Below, one piece after another: positions 1 to 5,953 of a DNA stretch of 6,979 nt. Source of the stretch: Desulfarculaceae bacterium (GTDB taxonomy: Bacteria; Desulfobacterota; Desulfobacteria; Desulfobacterales; Desulfobacteraceae); assembly GCA_021737205.1 (NCBI GenBank), contig JAIPEK010000118.1, forward strand, positions 1 through 6,979. Reading direction: 5' to 3'. The notes beneath the pieces were generated by a model that saw only the letters and a list, made by a program, of their open reading frames with translations, was not told the origin of the DNA and made no database searches. The first letter of the stretch is position 1, and each line of letters opens with the position of its first letter. A program made the translations under genes and the position numbers.

Positions 1-1
1 G

Positions 2-463
2 GAACTTGCCAAAACTAAAGAAACCGCCCATTCACAGCAGGCAGAAGAAAAGCAATCTGCCAAAAAAGAAGAAATCCCGTACATACAGACCCTGAACAAC
101 GTGCAGCGAAGCCTCAGAAGAGCCGGAACCGTTGAGGTGAGACGTCTTTCCCAGCTTGTACCTTTTCTGGCCACGGCCGGCAACACATCTCCTTTTATCG
201 GTCTTTTCGGAACCGTATGGGGGATTATGAATACCTTTCAGAGTATCGGTGTAAGCGGTTCGGCAAGTCTCGCAGTCGTCGCCCCCGGTATTTCAGAAGC
301 GCTTGTGGCAACTGCCGCCGGACTTGCAGTGGCGATTCCGTCGGTGATCGGGTATAACTATTTCATTAACCGGATCCGGACTCTGGATTCGGAACTGCAG
401 GGCTTTTCATCGGATTTCCTGAATATCGTGGAGCGGGACCTTCAGCGGCAGAGGAGGAGATAA
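2..463 (+). CDS. tolQ: TolQ, proton-channel subunit of the Tol-Pal system (5' end missing)
   Basis: This is the C-terminal 153 residues of TolQ; the frame is open through the left edge, so the true start and roughly the first 70-80 residues (TM1 and part of the cytoplasmic loop, judged against a usual length near 230) lie outside. The visible part begins with a charged Q/E/K-rich cytoplasmic stretch (visible residues 1-24), then the family block NVQRSLRRAGTVEV. TM2 carries the MotA/TolQ/ExbB signature GLFGTVWGIM (68-76) and TM3 lies in APGISEALVATAAGLAV (94-110). T71 and T104 match the channel-lining threonines of E. coli TolQ (T145, T178). TolQ with TolR converts proton motive force into movement of TolA in the inner membrane. 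ExbB is the close alternative, but tolR, tolA, tolB and pal downstream settle it as TolQ. A GTG at 101 is internal and should not be taken as a start. Confidence 0.95.
   Translation, partial: ELAKTKETAHSQQAEEKQSAKKEEIPYIQTLNNVQRSLRRAGTVEVRRLSQLVPFLATAGNTSPFIGLFGTVWGIMNTFQSIGVSGSASLAVVAPGISEALVATAAGLAVAIPSVIGYNYFINRIRTLDSELQGFSSDFLNIVERDLQRQRRR
452..457 (+). promoter_or_regulatory. Shine-Dalgarno of tolR
   Basis: AGGAGG lies inside the last codons of tolQ, 6 nt before the tolR ATG at 464. It is a near-consensus site and decides the tolR start. The tolQ stop and tolR start abut as TAAATG, so a ribosome finishing tolQ is already on this site, which favours translational coupling of the two channel subunits. 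Confidence 0.8.
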
Positions 464-880
464 ATGTATACCGGTTCGGATAACCACGAGCTCATGTCCG
501 ATATCAACGTCACACCTTTTGTGGATGTCATGCTTGTACTTCTCGTTATTTTCATGGTTGCAGCCCCAATGATGGTGCAGGGGGTTGACGTGGATCTGCC
601 GCAGGCGTCCTCAAAACCTTTGAAAGGAGAACAGGACAAGCTGATCATCTCCGTGGACAAGGACCGGAAGGTGTATGTCAATGACCAGTCCATCAATGTG
701 GAGTACCTCACTGATCGGCTGAAAAACATCCTGGAGAATTTCAGTGAACGGAACGTCTATCTCAGGGCGGACAAACAGGTTCCGTACGGTATTGTCATAA
801 ACGTGGTATCAAAGATAAAAGAGGCCGGTGTTGACAGCCTCGGAATGATCACGCTTCCCGAAGAAAAGGAAGCATCTTGA
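464..880 (+). CDS. tolR: TolR, inner-membrane channel subunit and peptidoglycan-binding partner
   Basis: A 138-residue ExbD/TolR family protein, the usual family length. After a short cytoplasmic N-terminus there is one membrane segment at about residues 18-38, opening with the family block INVTPFVDVMLVLLVIFM. D21 in FVDVMLV is the invariant membrane aspartate (D23 in E. coli TolR) that takes part in proton transfer with the TolQ threonines. The conserved VDVDLP follows the membrane segment, then a periplasmic domain (about 57-133) ending in VPYGIVINVVSKIKEAGVDSLGMIT, split here as VPYGIV at 107-112 and AGVDSLGMIT at 121-130, which is the typical TolR/ExbD C-terminal fold. The start at 464 is set by a strong Shine-Dalgarno sequence and by abutting tolQ. 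Context with tolA, tolB and pal makes TolR rather than ExbD the call. Confidence 0.95.
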   Translation: MYTGSDNHELMSDINVTPFVDVMLVLLVIFMVAAPMMVQGVDVDLPQASSKPLKGEQDKLIISVDKDRKVYVNDQSINVEYLTDRLKNILENFSERNVYLRADKQVPYGIVINVVSKIKEAGVDSLGMITLPEEKEAS

Positions 881-886
881 TCTCTC

Positions 887-892
887 AGGTGG
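887..892 (+). promoter_or_regulatory. Shine-Dalgarno deciding the TTG start of tolA
   Basis: AGGTGG lies 7 nt before TTG at 900. The tolA frame is open upstream to a stop at 846-848 but has no ATG or GTG between that stop and 900. The ATG at 895 is in another frame and reaches a stop after five codons. The site therefore supports a TTG start. Confidence 0.65.
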
Positions 893-899
893 AAATGCC

Positions 900-1862
900 T
901 TGTTTGCCTTAAAAAACAAACGGGAAACCCTGGTTTCGGAGCCGTCCCATAACGGAAAGACCGGGGTTGTTTTTGTGGGGGTGTCGATCCTGGTGCATTT
1001 TGTTTTCCTGCTTTCCCTGCTGGCTGTTCAGCACTTTGAGGTGCCTGAAGATAAAATGCCGCCGGCTGTACAGGTGGATCTTGTCTCTTATTCTCCGGAT
1101 TTTTCAAGCAGTCCGGCACTCGAGACGGCAAAGGAATCCGGGCCGGCTGAAATTAAAGAGAAAACACCTTCTCAACCGGACAAAGTGTCGACTGAAAAGC
1201 CGGCAGAACCGGCTGAAAAAGAACCAGTCAAAACACCGCAAGTGATCAAACCGGACGTCAGCCTGAAATCAAAGCCGGAAAACCTGGAAAAACTGCTGGC
1301 GGAAAAGAAAGCGGAAAAAGAAGAAACAAAGGAAAAAGAGCCGGAAAAGGCTCAAAAGAAAACCTCTTTGAAAAAGAAAACCTATGAACCGGAGAAGGTC
1401 ATCGAGGCTGCAAGGGATAAAATTGAAAAATCCGTGGAAAAACAGTCTGATGATCGGCTGCAGGCAGCCCTGGACCGGCTGGCCAAAAAGGTTGAAGGAC
1501 AGAAAAAGGGAGAGGGGAAGGATTCGGAAGGCAAAGGAAGTAAAGGCCTGGGCGGAAATACGGCTGTCTCGATTTACAACTCCATGATCGCAGTGGCGGT
1601 TCAGCAGAACTGGGTCTTTAACCAGAGGCTGGCCCGGATCGAGCAGGACGAAAACAATCCTACCGTGACAGTGGTGATAAAAATCTTGAAAAGCGGAAAA
1701 ATAGCCGATATCTGGATTGAGACCAGATCGGGCAACCGGTATCTGGACCAGTCCGCCGTGCGGGCGGTGAAAAAGGCAAGTCCGCTTCCTCCCCTGCCGG
1801 AGGGATATACCTCTTATGACGTGGGGTTGCGATTTACCCCGAGGGGAGTAAAAGGATCGTGA
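900..1862 (+). CDS. tolA: TolA, inner-membrane anchored periplasm-spanning protein with TonB-like C-terminus
   Basis: A 320-residue TolA-type protein. Residues 1-21 are polar and cytoplasmic; 22-43 form one membrane anchor holding S29 and H33 in the S-x3-H spacing used by TolA/TonB anchors to engage TolQ/TolR. Residues about 75-215 are a low-complexity K/E/P-rich stalk, first proline-rich (extended), then likely helical from about 125 to 200, then a glycine/lysine hinge (200-220). Residues 222-315 are a TonB/TolA C-terminal domain, with KSGKIADIWIETRSGN (264-279), a conserved LDQSAVRAV and PLPPLPEGY (295-303). The stalk carries the C-terminal domain across the periplasm toward TolB/Pal. The E. 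coli-type alanine-rich repeats are absent, and the protein is shorter than E. coli TolA (about 420). TTG is the only start that keeps the membrane anchor. An alternative name would be TonB-family protein; position between tolR and tolB favours TolA. Confidence 0.9.
   Translation: MFALKNKRETLVSEPSHNGKTGVVFVGVSILVHFVFLLSLLAVQHFEVPEDKMPPAVQVDLVSYSPDFSSSPALETAKESGPAEIKEKTPSQPDKVSTEKPAEPAEKEPVKTPQVIKPDVSLKSKPENLEKLLAEKKAEKEETKEKEPEKAQKKTSLKKKTYEPEKVIEAARDKIEKSVEKQSDDRLQAALDRLAKKVEGQKKGEGKDSEGKGSKGLGGNTAVSIYNSMIAVAVQQNWVFNQRLARIEQDENNPTVTVVIKILKSGKIADIWIETRSGNRYLDQSAVRAVKKASPLPPLPEGYTSYDVGLRFTPRGVKGS
1852..1856 (+). promoter_or_regulatory. Shine-Dalgarno of tolB
   Basis: AAGGA, with a further purine-rich GAGGGGAG just upstream (1841-1848), sits 5 nt before the ATG at 1862. 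It lies in the last codons of tolA and favours the ATG overlapping the tolA stop over the later in-frame ATGs at 1889 and 1901, which have no well-spaced site. Confidence 0.55.
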
Positions 1863-3238
1863 TGGTTTTACGGAATACGCTAAAGGCAATGCGTTTTACA
1901 ATGGTCAAACAGGTTTTCAGCCGCAGGCTCTGCATGGCGGTACTTGCTTTATTTTTTCTTTTACCGCCGGGACTCGGACAGGTGCAGGCCGATGATATTA
2001 CATACCTTGATATCGGTAATCCTTTTATTCGAAAAATTCCTCTTGCGGCTCCGAAGTTTAAACTGTTTACCGGATCGGATGCGGAAAAGAGGGATGCGGA
2101 AACGGCCCGCAGGATTTTAAAAGAAGCCCTGGATTTTACCGGATACATCAAGATTATCAATGAACGCTCTTTTATGGCGAACCCGGCAGAAGAGGGCATC
2201 ACGGGAAAAGATCTCCATTTTCCCGACTGGACGGGAATCGGTGCGGAACTGCTGGTGACCGGCGGGGTAAAACTGGAGAAAGACCGGGTCCGTCTTTATC
2301 TGAGACTTTTCGATACCATTGAAGAGAAACTTCTGGCTGGAAAAGTCTATACCGGGCACCGGGAGGATCTCCGGGTCATGGTTCACAGGTTCTGCAGCGA
2401 GATCTCCTATGCGCTCACAGGCAAATGGGGGATTTTTAGAAGCAAGATTGCGTTTGTTTCCAAATCAAAAGGAAACAAGGAAATCTACATGTGTGATTTT
2501 GACGGCCACAACCCGGTGAAGATCACCGATCACAAAAGCATAACACTTTCTCCGGCCTTTTCTTCCGACTCGGAGTGGATCGCGTACACCTCTTACGACC
2601 AGGGAAAACCTGATCTTTATATAAGAAATATCAGGGAAAAACGAGGGTCCATCGTAAACAAGGAGGGCATGAATATTTCACCTGACTGGCGGCCGGGCCG
2701 GTTTGAGCTGGCTGCTGCTATGAGTTTTTCAGGGGATCAGGAAATTTATTTGTTGACCGGAAAAGGAAAAATTATTAAAAAGGTAACTGACAGTTGGGGG
2801 ATTGATGTGTCCCCTGCTTTTTCACCGGATGGAAAAAAAATCGCTTTTGTTTCAAAACGGGCGGGTTCGCCCCAGATTTATATAAAGTCGCTTGAAACTG
2901 GTGAATTGAGGCGATTGACGTTTAAGGGGAATTACAATACCTCACCTGCATGGTCGCCGTCAGGAGAGCGTATTGCTTATGTGGGCGTGGAAAACGGATC
3001 CATTAATATTTTTACGATCCGGGTGGACGGAGGATATCCGGTCCAGCTAACAAAGGATGCAGGGGACAACGAAGATCCGGCATGGTCTCCGGACGGCAGC
3101 ATGATCGTTTTTACTTCGAGCCGGGAGCAGGGAATCTTGAGGCTGTATGTGATGACGGCGGGGGGAGGTGAGCAGCGAAGGCTCCTGAAACTCAAAGGAA
3201 GCCAGATGGATCCGGACTGGTCAATGGTGAGCAAGTAA
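1862..3238 (+). CDS. tolB: TolB, periplasmic beta-propeller of the Tol-Pal system
   Basis: A 458-residue TolB from the ATG that shares its A with the tolA stop (TGATG); a GTG one codon earlier is also in frame. A signal peptide is clear: basic residues around 22-23, a hydrophobic core (about 24-36) and a likely cut after VQA (41-43). The n-region is long from 1862; starting at the ATG at 1901 would give a more standard signal. The N-terminal TolB domain (about 46-185) begins TYLDIGNPF. It is followed by a propeller with PD40-type motifs near 229-245, 272-288, 316-332 (VSPAFSPDGKKIAFVSK), 360-375 (SPAWSPSGERIAYVG) and 405-420 (DPAWSPDGSMIVFTSS), ending in a closing strand DPDW. TolB binds Pal in the periplasm and is released or recycled by TolA. 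The second motif (ISPDWRPGRFELAAAMS) is degenerate. Length is slightly above E. coli TolB (430), largely from the leader. Confidence 0.95.
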   Translation: MVLRNTLKAMRFTMVKQVFSRRLCMAVLALFFLLPPGLGQVQADDITYLDIGNPFIRKIPLAAPKFKLFTGSDAEKRDAETARRILKEALDFTGYIKIINERSFMANPAEEGITGKDLHFPDWTGIGAELLVTGGVKLEKDRVRLYLRLFDTIEEKLLAGKVYTGHREDLRVMVHRFCSEISYALTGKWGIFRSKIAFVSKSKGNKEIYMCDFDGHNPVKITDHKSITLSPAFSSDSEWIAYTSYDQGKPDLYIRNIREKRGSIVNKEGMNISPDWRPGRFELAAAMSFSGDQEIYLLTGKGKIIKKVTDSWGIDVSPAFSPDGKKIAFVSKRAGSPQIYIKSLETGELRRLTFKGNYNTSPAWSPSGERIAYVGVENGSINIFTIRVDGGYPVQLTKDAGDNEDPAWSPDGSMIVFTSSREQGILRLYVMTAGGGEQRRLLKLKGSQMDPDWSMVSK

Positions 3239-3249
3239 AGGGTAAGCAA

Positions 3250-3282
3250 ATGATTTTGAATACTGGTTTTATTAATTATTAA
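3250..3282 (+). CDS. Candidate 10-residue mini-ORF between tolB and pal
   Basis: ATG at 3250 opens a frame reading MILNTGFINY and stops at TAA 3280-3282, 14 nt before the pal ATG and just before the pal Shine-Dalgarno. AAGGG at 3238-3242 lies 7 nt ahead of it, so initiation is possible. It could keep ribosomes on the message between tolB and pal or act as a leader, but a 33-nt ORF in AT-rich sequence arises easily by chance. I recognise no family. Confidence 0.15.
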   Translation: MILNTGFINY

Positions 3283-3284
3283 CC

Positions 3285-3293
3285 TAAGGAGGA
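3285..3293 (+). promoter_or_regulatory. Very strong Shine-Dalgarno of pal
   Basis: TAAGGAGGA matches the anti-Shine-Dalgarno end of 16S rRNA almost completely and lies 3 nt (from its last base; 5 nt from AGGAGG) before the ATG at 3297. It is the best ribosome binding site in the window and sits in an AT-rich gap free of obvious secondary structure. This fits Pal being made in much larger amounts than the other Tol proteins. Confidence 0.8.
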
Positions 3294-3296
3294 GAT

Positions 3297-3890
3297 ATGG
3301 GAAAAAGAATAGGTGTTAATCTTTTAACGGCTTTATTGGTTGCCGGGTTGTTCTTTACGGTTTCCTGCGCAAAGAAAACAGTGGTTTCAGAGCCCGAGGG
3401 AACCCAGGTTGAGAAGGAGGAGGCAACCTCCGGCGAAACCGGAACCAAGATGACCGAGGATGAAATGACTGCAGCTGAAAAGGCAAAGCAAAGAGAGCTT
3501 GAAGAGCAGCGGCTGAAGGAACAGAGAGAGCAGGAGGCAAAAAAGGCTGCAAAGGCCAGGTTTGTCAACAAAAAGATCCATTTTGAATTCGACAGTTCCG
3601 TGCTCACGGCACAGGCACGGGAAATTTTAAAGGAAAAGGCCGGGTGGCTGGAGAACAATCAGGGTGAAGATGTCCTGATCGAAGGCCATTGCGATGAAAG
3701 GGGAACCACCGAATACAATCTGGCCCTGGGGGAAAGACGTGCCAAAGCTGCAAGGGATTTCCTCATCAATATGGGAATTGCCCCGGACCGGTTGAGCTAT
3801 GTCAGTTTCGGCGAGGAAAAACCGCTTGATCCCGGCCATAACCCTCAAGCATGGTCCAAAAACAGGCGTGCCCAGTTTGTGATCAAATAG
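3297..3890 (+). CDS. pal: Pal, peptidoglycan-associated outer-membrane lipoprotein
   Basis: A 197-residue lipoprotein. Residues 1-23 are a lipoprotein signal peptide ending TVSC, with C24 as the predicted lipidated cysteine. Alanine follows at +2, so no aspartate retention signal is seen and outer-membrane sorting is expected. The T at -3 of the lipobox is a mild departure from the usual leucine. Residues 50-88 are a charged, E/K/R/Q-rich linker predicted helical. Residues 89-197 are an OmpA-like peptidoglycan-binding domain: IHFEFDSS (94-101), GHCDERGT (130-137) and LGERRAKAARDFL (144-156). D133 and R148 have the 15-residue spacing of the diaminopimelate-contacting Asp/Arg pair in this family. 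Pal ties the outer membrane to the cell wall and is the partner of TolB/TolA; it gathers at the division site. The gene is followed at once by an intrinsic terminator, so it is the last gene of the main tol transcript. Confidence 0.97.
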   Translation: MGKRIGVNLLTALLVAGLFFTVSCAKKTVVSEPEGTQVEKEEATSGETGTKMTEDEMTAAEKAKQRELEEQRLKEQREQEAKKAAKARFVNKKIHFEFDSSVLTAQAREILKEKAGWLENNQGEDVLIEGHCDERGTTEYNLALGERRAKAARDFLINMGIAPDRLSYVSFGEEKPLDPGHNPQAWSKNRRAQFVIK

Positions 3891-3914
3891 GCGGCAAGTT
3901 CGATTTTACCATAT

Positions 3915-3963
3915 TCAAGCGCATCCGGTCTGTCAGACAGCAGGGATGCGCTTGATTTTTTTT
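3915..3963 (+). terminator. Intrinsic (rho-independent) terminator after pal
   Basis: The arms CAAGCGCATCC (3916-3926) and GGATGCGCTTG (3944-3954) are exact reverse complements, and T3915/A3955 extend the stem to 12 bp. The loop is 17 nt and itself holds a self-complementary CTGTCAGACAG. Eight T follow directly (3956-3963). On the opposite strand no T-tract follows the stem, so it acts in the + direction. It begins 24 nt after the pal stop and would end most tolQRAB-pal transcription before cpoB. Confidence 0.93.
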
Positions 3964-3972
3964 GCTTCTATC

Positions 3973-3976
3973 GGAG
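3973..3976 (+). promoter_or_regulatory. Shine-Dalgarno of cpoB
   Basis: GGAG lies 7 nt before the ATG at 3984 and only 4 nt before the ATG at 3981 (1 nt before GTG 3978). Of three successive in-frame start codons (GTG ATG ATG), the spacing favours the last. Confidence 0.5.
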
Positions 3977-3983
3977 TGTGATG

Positions 3984-4829
3984 ATGAAAAATATAATCTA
4001 TGGGTTGGGGGCGGCTGTAGTATTTTTGTTTGTTGCTGTTACGGGCTGTGTCATGCCGGACCGGGTGAATATGCTCGAGAACAGAATCGCAGCTCTTGAG
4101 ATGGAGAACACAAGGCAGGCCCGGAAGGATAAGTCCACTGTAGATCAACTGAATCGGGTTGAAAAAGCGGTCAGGGAAAACACCAAAAAAATAAAAGAAA
4201 ACAACGCATCCATTAAAGCCGAGATGCACAATCTCAAACTTCAGATCCGTCAGTTAAGAGGTGTAATAGAGGAATCCGGTCACAAACTGGAAACGCTCAG
4301 TGAAAAAAAGATGCAGGAGAAAGAGGAGAAAATCGAGCGCCTGGGCCGGAAAATTCGTGAAAACAAGCAGAAAATAACGGCACTGGAAGAATATATGGGG
4401 TTCGAACCCACCGCCGAGGGCAAAGAGAACAGCCCAAAGGAAAAAGAAGAGCTGGATACACCCGAGGCCCTGTACAAAATGGCGAAAAGTCATTTTGACA
4501 ATCAAAAATTCCAACAGGCCAGAAAAACATTTGACAAATTTTTGAACAAATATCCGAAATCAGACAAAGCGGACAATGCAAGGTTCTGGATCGCGGACAC
4601 CTATTACCGGGAACAATGGTATGAAAAGGCGATCCTTGAATACCAGAAAGTCATCGAGGAATACAGCAAGGGGAACAAGGTGCAGGCAGCACTTTTGAAG
4701 CAGGGATATTCCTTTTTCGAGCTTGGGGAGAATGCGAACGCCACATTGATTCTCAATGAGCTCATCAAAAAGTATCCGGACTCCAAAGAGGCGAAGATTG
4801 CTGAGAAGAAACTTGAAGGGCTTGATTGA
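3984..4829 (+). CDS. cpoB: CpoB/YbgF, Tol-Pal associated coiled-coil TPR protein, predicted lipoprotein
   Basis: A 281-residue protein from ATG 3984 (283 from GTG 3978). Residues 1-21 are a signal peptide ending VTGC, a good lipobox, making C22 a predicted lipidation site; E. coli CpoB is instead a soluble periplasmic protein. Residues about 27-137 are strongly charged with heptad-like hydrophobics (for example MLENRIAALEMEN and IERLGRKIRENKQKITALEE) and should form a long coiled coil, the trimerisation part of the family. After an E/K/P-rich linker, three tetratricopeptide repeats occupy about 160-193 (EALYKMAKSHFDNQKFQQAR onward), 197-230 (ARFWIADTYYREQWYEKAI) and 234-268, the YbgF/CpoB C-terminal domain. 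In E. coli CpoB links TolA with PBP1B and coordinates septal wall synthesis with outer-membrane constriction; the role here is inferred from family and context. It sits behind the pal terminator and 12 nt before ruvC, so it is probably co-transcribed with ruvCAB. Confidence 0.88.
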   Translation: MKNIIYGLGAAVVFLFVAVTGCVMPDRVNMLENRIAALEMENTRQARKDKSTVDQLNRVEKAVRENTKKIKENNASIKAEMHNLKLQIRQLRGVIEESGHKLETLSEKKMQEKEEKIERLGRKIRENKQKITALEEYMGFEPTAEGKENSPKEKEELDTPEALYKMAKSHFDNQKFQQARKTFDKFLNKYPKSDKADNARFWIADTYYREQWYEKAILEYQKVIEEYSKGNKVQAALLKQGYSFFELGENANATLILNELIKKYPDSKEAKIAEKKLEGLD

Positions 4830-4841
4830 AACGGAACTTTG

Positions 4842-5327
4842 ATGATACGGGTAGTCGGTATTGATCCGGGACTGGCCGGCACGGGTGTCGGTGTCGTAAC
4901 CGGCAGCGGAGTGACGGTAACGGGGTATGCATTCGGCAGCGTCAAAACCGACAAAGACGAACCTGTGCACCGGCGGCTCGATACAATCTATTCAAAGGTT
5001 TCCGATTTTATCCAAAGTCAATCCCCTGATCTTGTTATTATCGAAGATATATATTCCCTTGAAAAATATCCCGGGTCCGGTATTATGCTCGGCAAAGTAT
5101 CCGGTGTGCTGCTCCTGGCCGCCTGCCGGGCCGGTACCGCAGTGGCGGAAGTTTCGGTAAGAGAGACCAAGAAAGTGGTTTGTGCAAGCGGAAACGCGGA
5201 TAAATATCAGGTGGAGCGCTCTGTTAGAAACATCCTGCACCACGGGGAGAAAATCCGGCCTTTTCATGCATCGGATGCCCTTGCCCTTGCGCTTGCGGGA
5301 TTTTTCAGGTATGAATCATATTTATGA
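4842..5327 (+). CDS. ruvC: RuvC, Holliday junction resolvase (crossover junction endodeoxyribonuclease)
   Basis: A 161-residue RuvC (E. coli 173) of the RNase H-like fold. The ATG at 4842 is chosen over the TTG one codon earlier; a weak GGAA lies 5 nt upstream. The first strand VVGIDPGLAGTG holds D8. The second acidic position is E68 in LVIIEDIY, with Y71 at the place of E. coli F69, the aromatic that inserts into the junction. The C-terminal helix HASDALALAL gives H142 and D145. The set D-E-H-D equals that of Thermus RuvC, where E. coli has D-E-D-D. The loop SLEKYPGSGIMLGKVSG departs from the E. coli version NADSALKLGQARG. RuvC dimers bind the four-way junction in complex with RuvAB and nick two opposite strands with two-metal catalysis in the cytoplasm. 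The gene overlaps ruvA by 4 nt (ATGA), so translation is probably coupled. Confidence 0.95.
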   Translation: MIRVVGIDPGLAGTGVGVVTGSGVTVTGYAFGSVKTDKDEPVHRRLDTIYSKVSDFIQSQSPDLVIIEDIYSLEKYPGSGIMLGKVSGVLLLAACRAGTAVAEVSVRETKKVVCASGNADKYQVERSVRNILHHGEKIRPFHASDALALALAGFFRYESYL

Positions 5328-5953
5328 TCGGATATATTGAAGGGAAAATTTTAAGTTTCGAGCCGGACGGCATACTCCTTTTATCCGGCACTGTGGGATA
5401 CGAGATTCTTCTTTGTTCCCATGTGCTCTCCAGAATGAGGGGCAAAACGTCCGAGGAAACCCTGGGCCTTTATATCTACTATCACCAGACCGAGCGCCAG
5501 CCTAAACCCGTGCTTATCGGGTTCGAAACCCTTTCTGAAAAAGAGTTTTTTCAAACCTTTATCACGGTGGACGCCATAGGACCGCTCAAAGCGGTGAAAG
5601 CCCTTGACAGGCCGGTTTCCGACATTGCAGCCGCAATAGAGAAAAAAGATGTCAAATACCTTTCCAATCTTTCCGGGATCGGCAAGAGAAGCTCGGAAAA
5701 AATCGTGGCTGCACTGAACGGCAAAATGGAAAAATTTGTCACAGGTGCACGGGCACCTGATGACTTTGAGGACGGTCCGCCTTCCACCGGTTTCGATGAT
5801 GTCTCGGAGCCGATATTTGCGGTTTTGGTGGAACAGTTGGGCCATCCGGCCGCAGAGGCGAAAAAGATGATCCGGCGGGCACTTTCACGGAACAAGGATA
5901 TCGTAACACCGGAACAGTTGTTTGATGAAATTTACCGGGAGGGCGGTCAATAA
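5324..5953 (+). CDS. ruvA: RuvA, Holliday junction-binding subunit of the RuvAB branch-migration motor
   Basis: A 209-residue RuvA, close to the E. coli length of 203. Domain I (about 1-64) is the OB-fold, opening MIGYIEGKIL and including GTVGYEILL (22-30). Domain II carries two helix-hairpin-helix motifs, VDAIGPLKAVKAL (82-94, matching NGVGPKLALAIL of E. coli) and LSGIGKRSSEKIVAAL (116-131, matching LPGIGKKTAERLIVEM), which contact the DNA backbone. A flexible acidic linker (about 142-160) leads to domain III (161-205, AVLVEQLGHPAAEAKKMI), the RuvB-binding part. A RuvA tetramer holds the junction in a square-planar form and loads RuvB hexamers. The ATG at 5324 overlaps the ruvC stop (ATGA) with no good Shine-Dalgarno of its own, which suggests re-initiation. 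In the first hairpin, A85 replaces the more usual Val before I-G-P; this is minor. Confidence 0.96.
   Translation: MIGYIEGKILSFEPDGILLLSGTVGYEILLCSHVLSRMRGKTSEETLGLYIYYHQTERQPKPVLIGFETLSEKEFFQTFITVDAIGPLKAVKALDRPVSDIAAAIEKKDVKYLSNLSGIGKRSSEKIVAALNGKMEKFVTGARAPDDFEDGPPSTGFDDVSEPIFAVLVEQLGHPAAEAKKMIRRALSRNKDIVTPEQLFDEIYREGGQ

Noticed and set aside
101..103. GTG as the start of a short 120-residue TolQ-like gene
   Set aside because: The frame is open upstream to the window edge and encodes the matching TolQ loop sequence, so the gene is cut by the window, not short.
757..1131. Long open frame on the - strand across tolR/tolA
   Set aside because: It overlaps two certain genes, shows low-complexity composition mirroring the K/E/P-rich tolA codons, and has no recognisable domain.
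1200..1420. Repeat-like AAAGAAAA/GGAAAA tracts
   Set aside because: They come from lysine and glutamate codons in the TolA stalk; no unit of fixed length repeats.
1269..1889. 206-codon open frame on the - strand opposite tolA
   Set aside because: Its F/L-rich run is simply the antisense of lysine/glutamate codons of the tolA stalk; the + strand frame has clear TolA domains.
3256..3282. Possible internal sigma70 promoter for pal (TTGAAT at 3256-3261 with TATTAA at 3277-3282)
   Set aside because: Each box matches only 4 of 6 consensus bases and the spacer is 15 nt. AT-rich sequence gives such matches by chance, so it is not listed as a feature.
3877..3912. Possible promoter for cpoB (TTGTGA at 3877-3882 with TACCAT at 3907-3912)
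   Set aside because: The spacer is 24 nt, far outside 16-18, and the only -10-like sequence after the terminator (TTCTAT at 3966-3971) lies 8 nt after the nearest -35-like TTGATT.
5381..5845. 154-codon open frame on the - strand opposite ruvA
   Set aside because: It lies wholly inside ruvA, whose domains are all intact, and shows no start signal or family resemblance.
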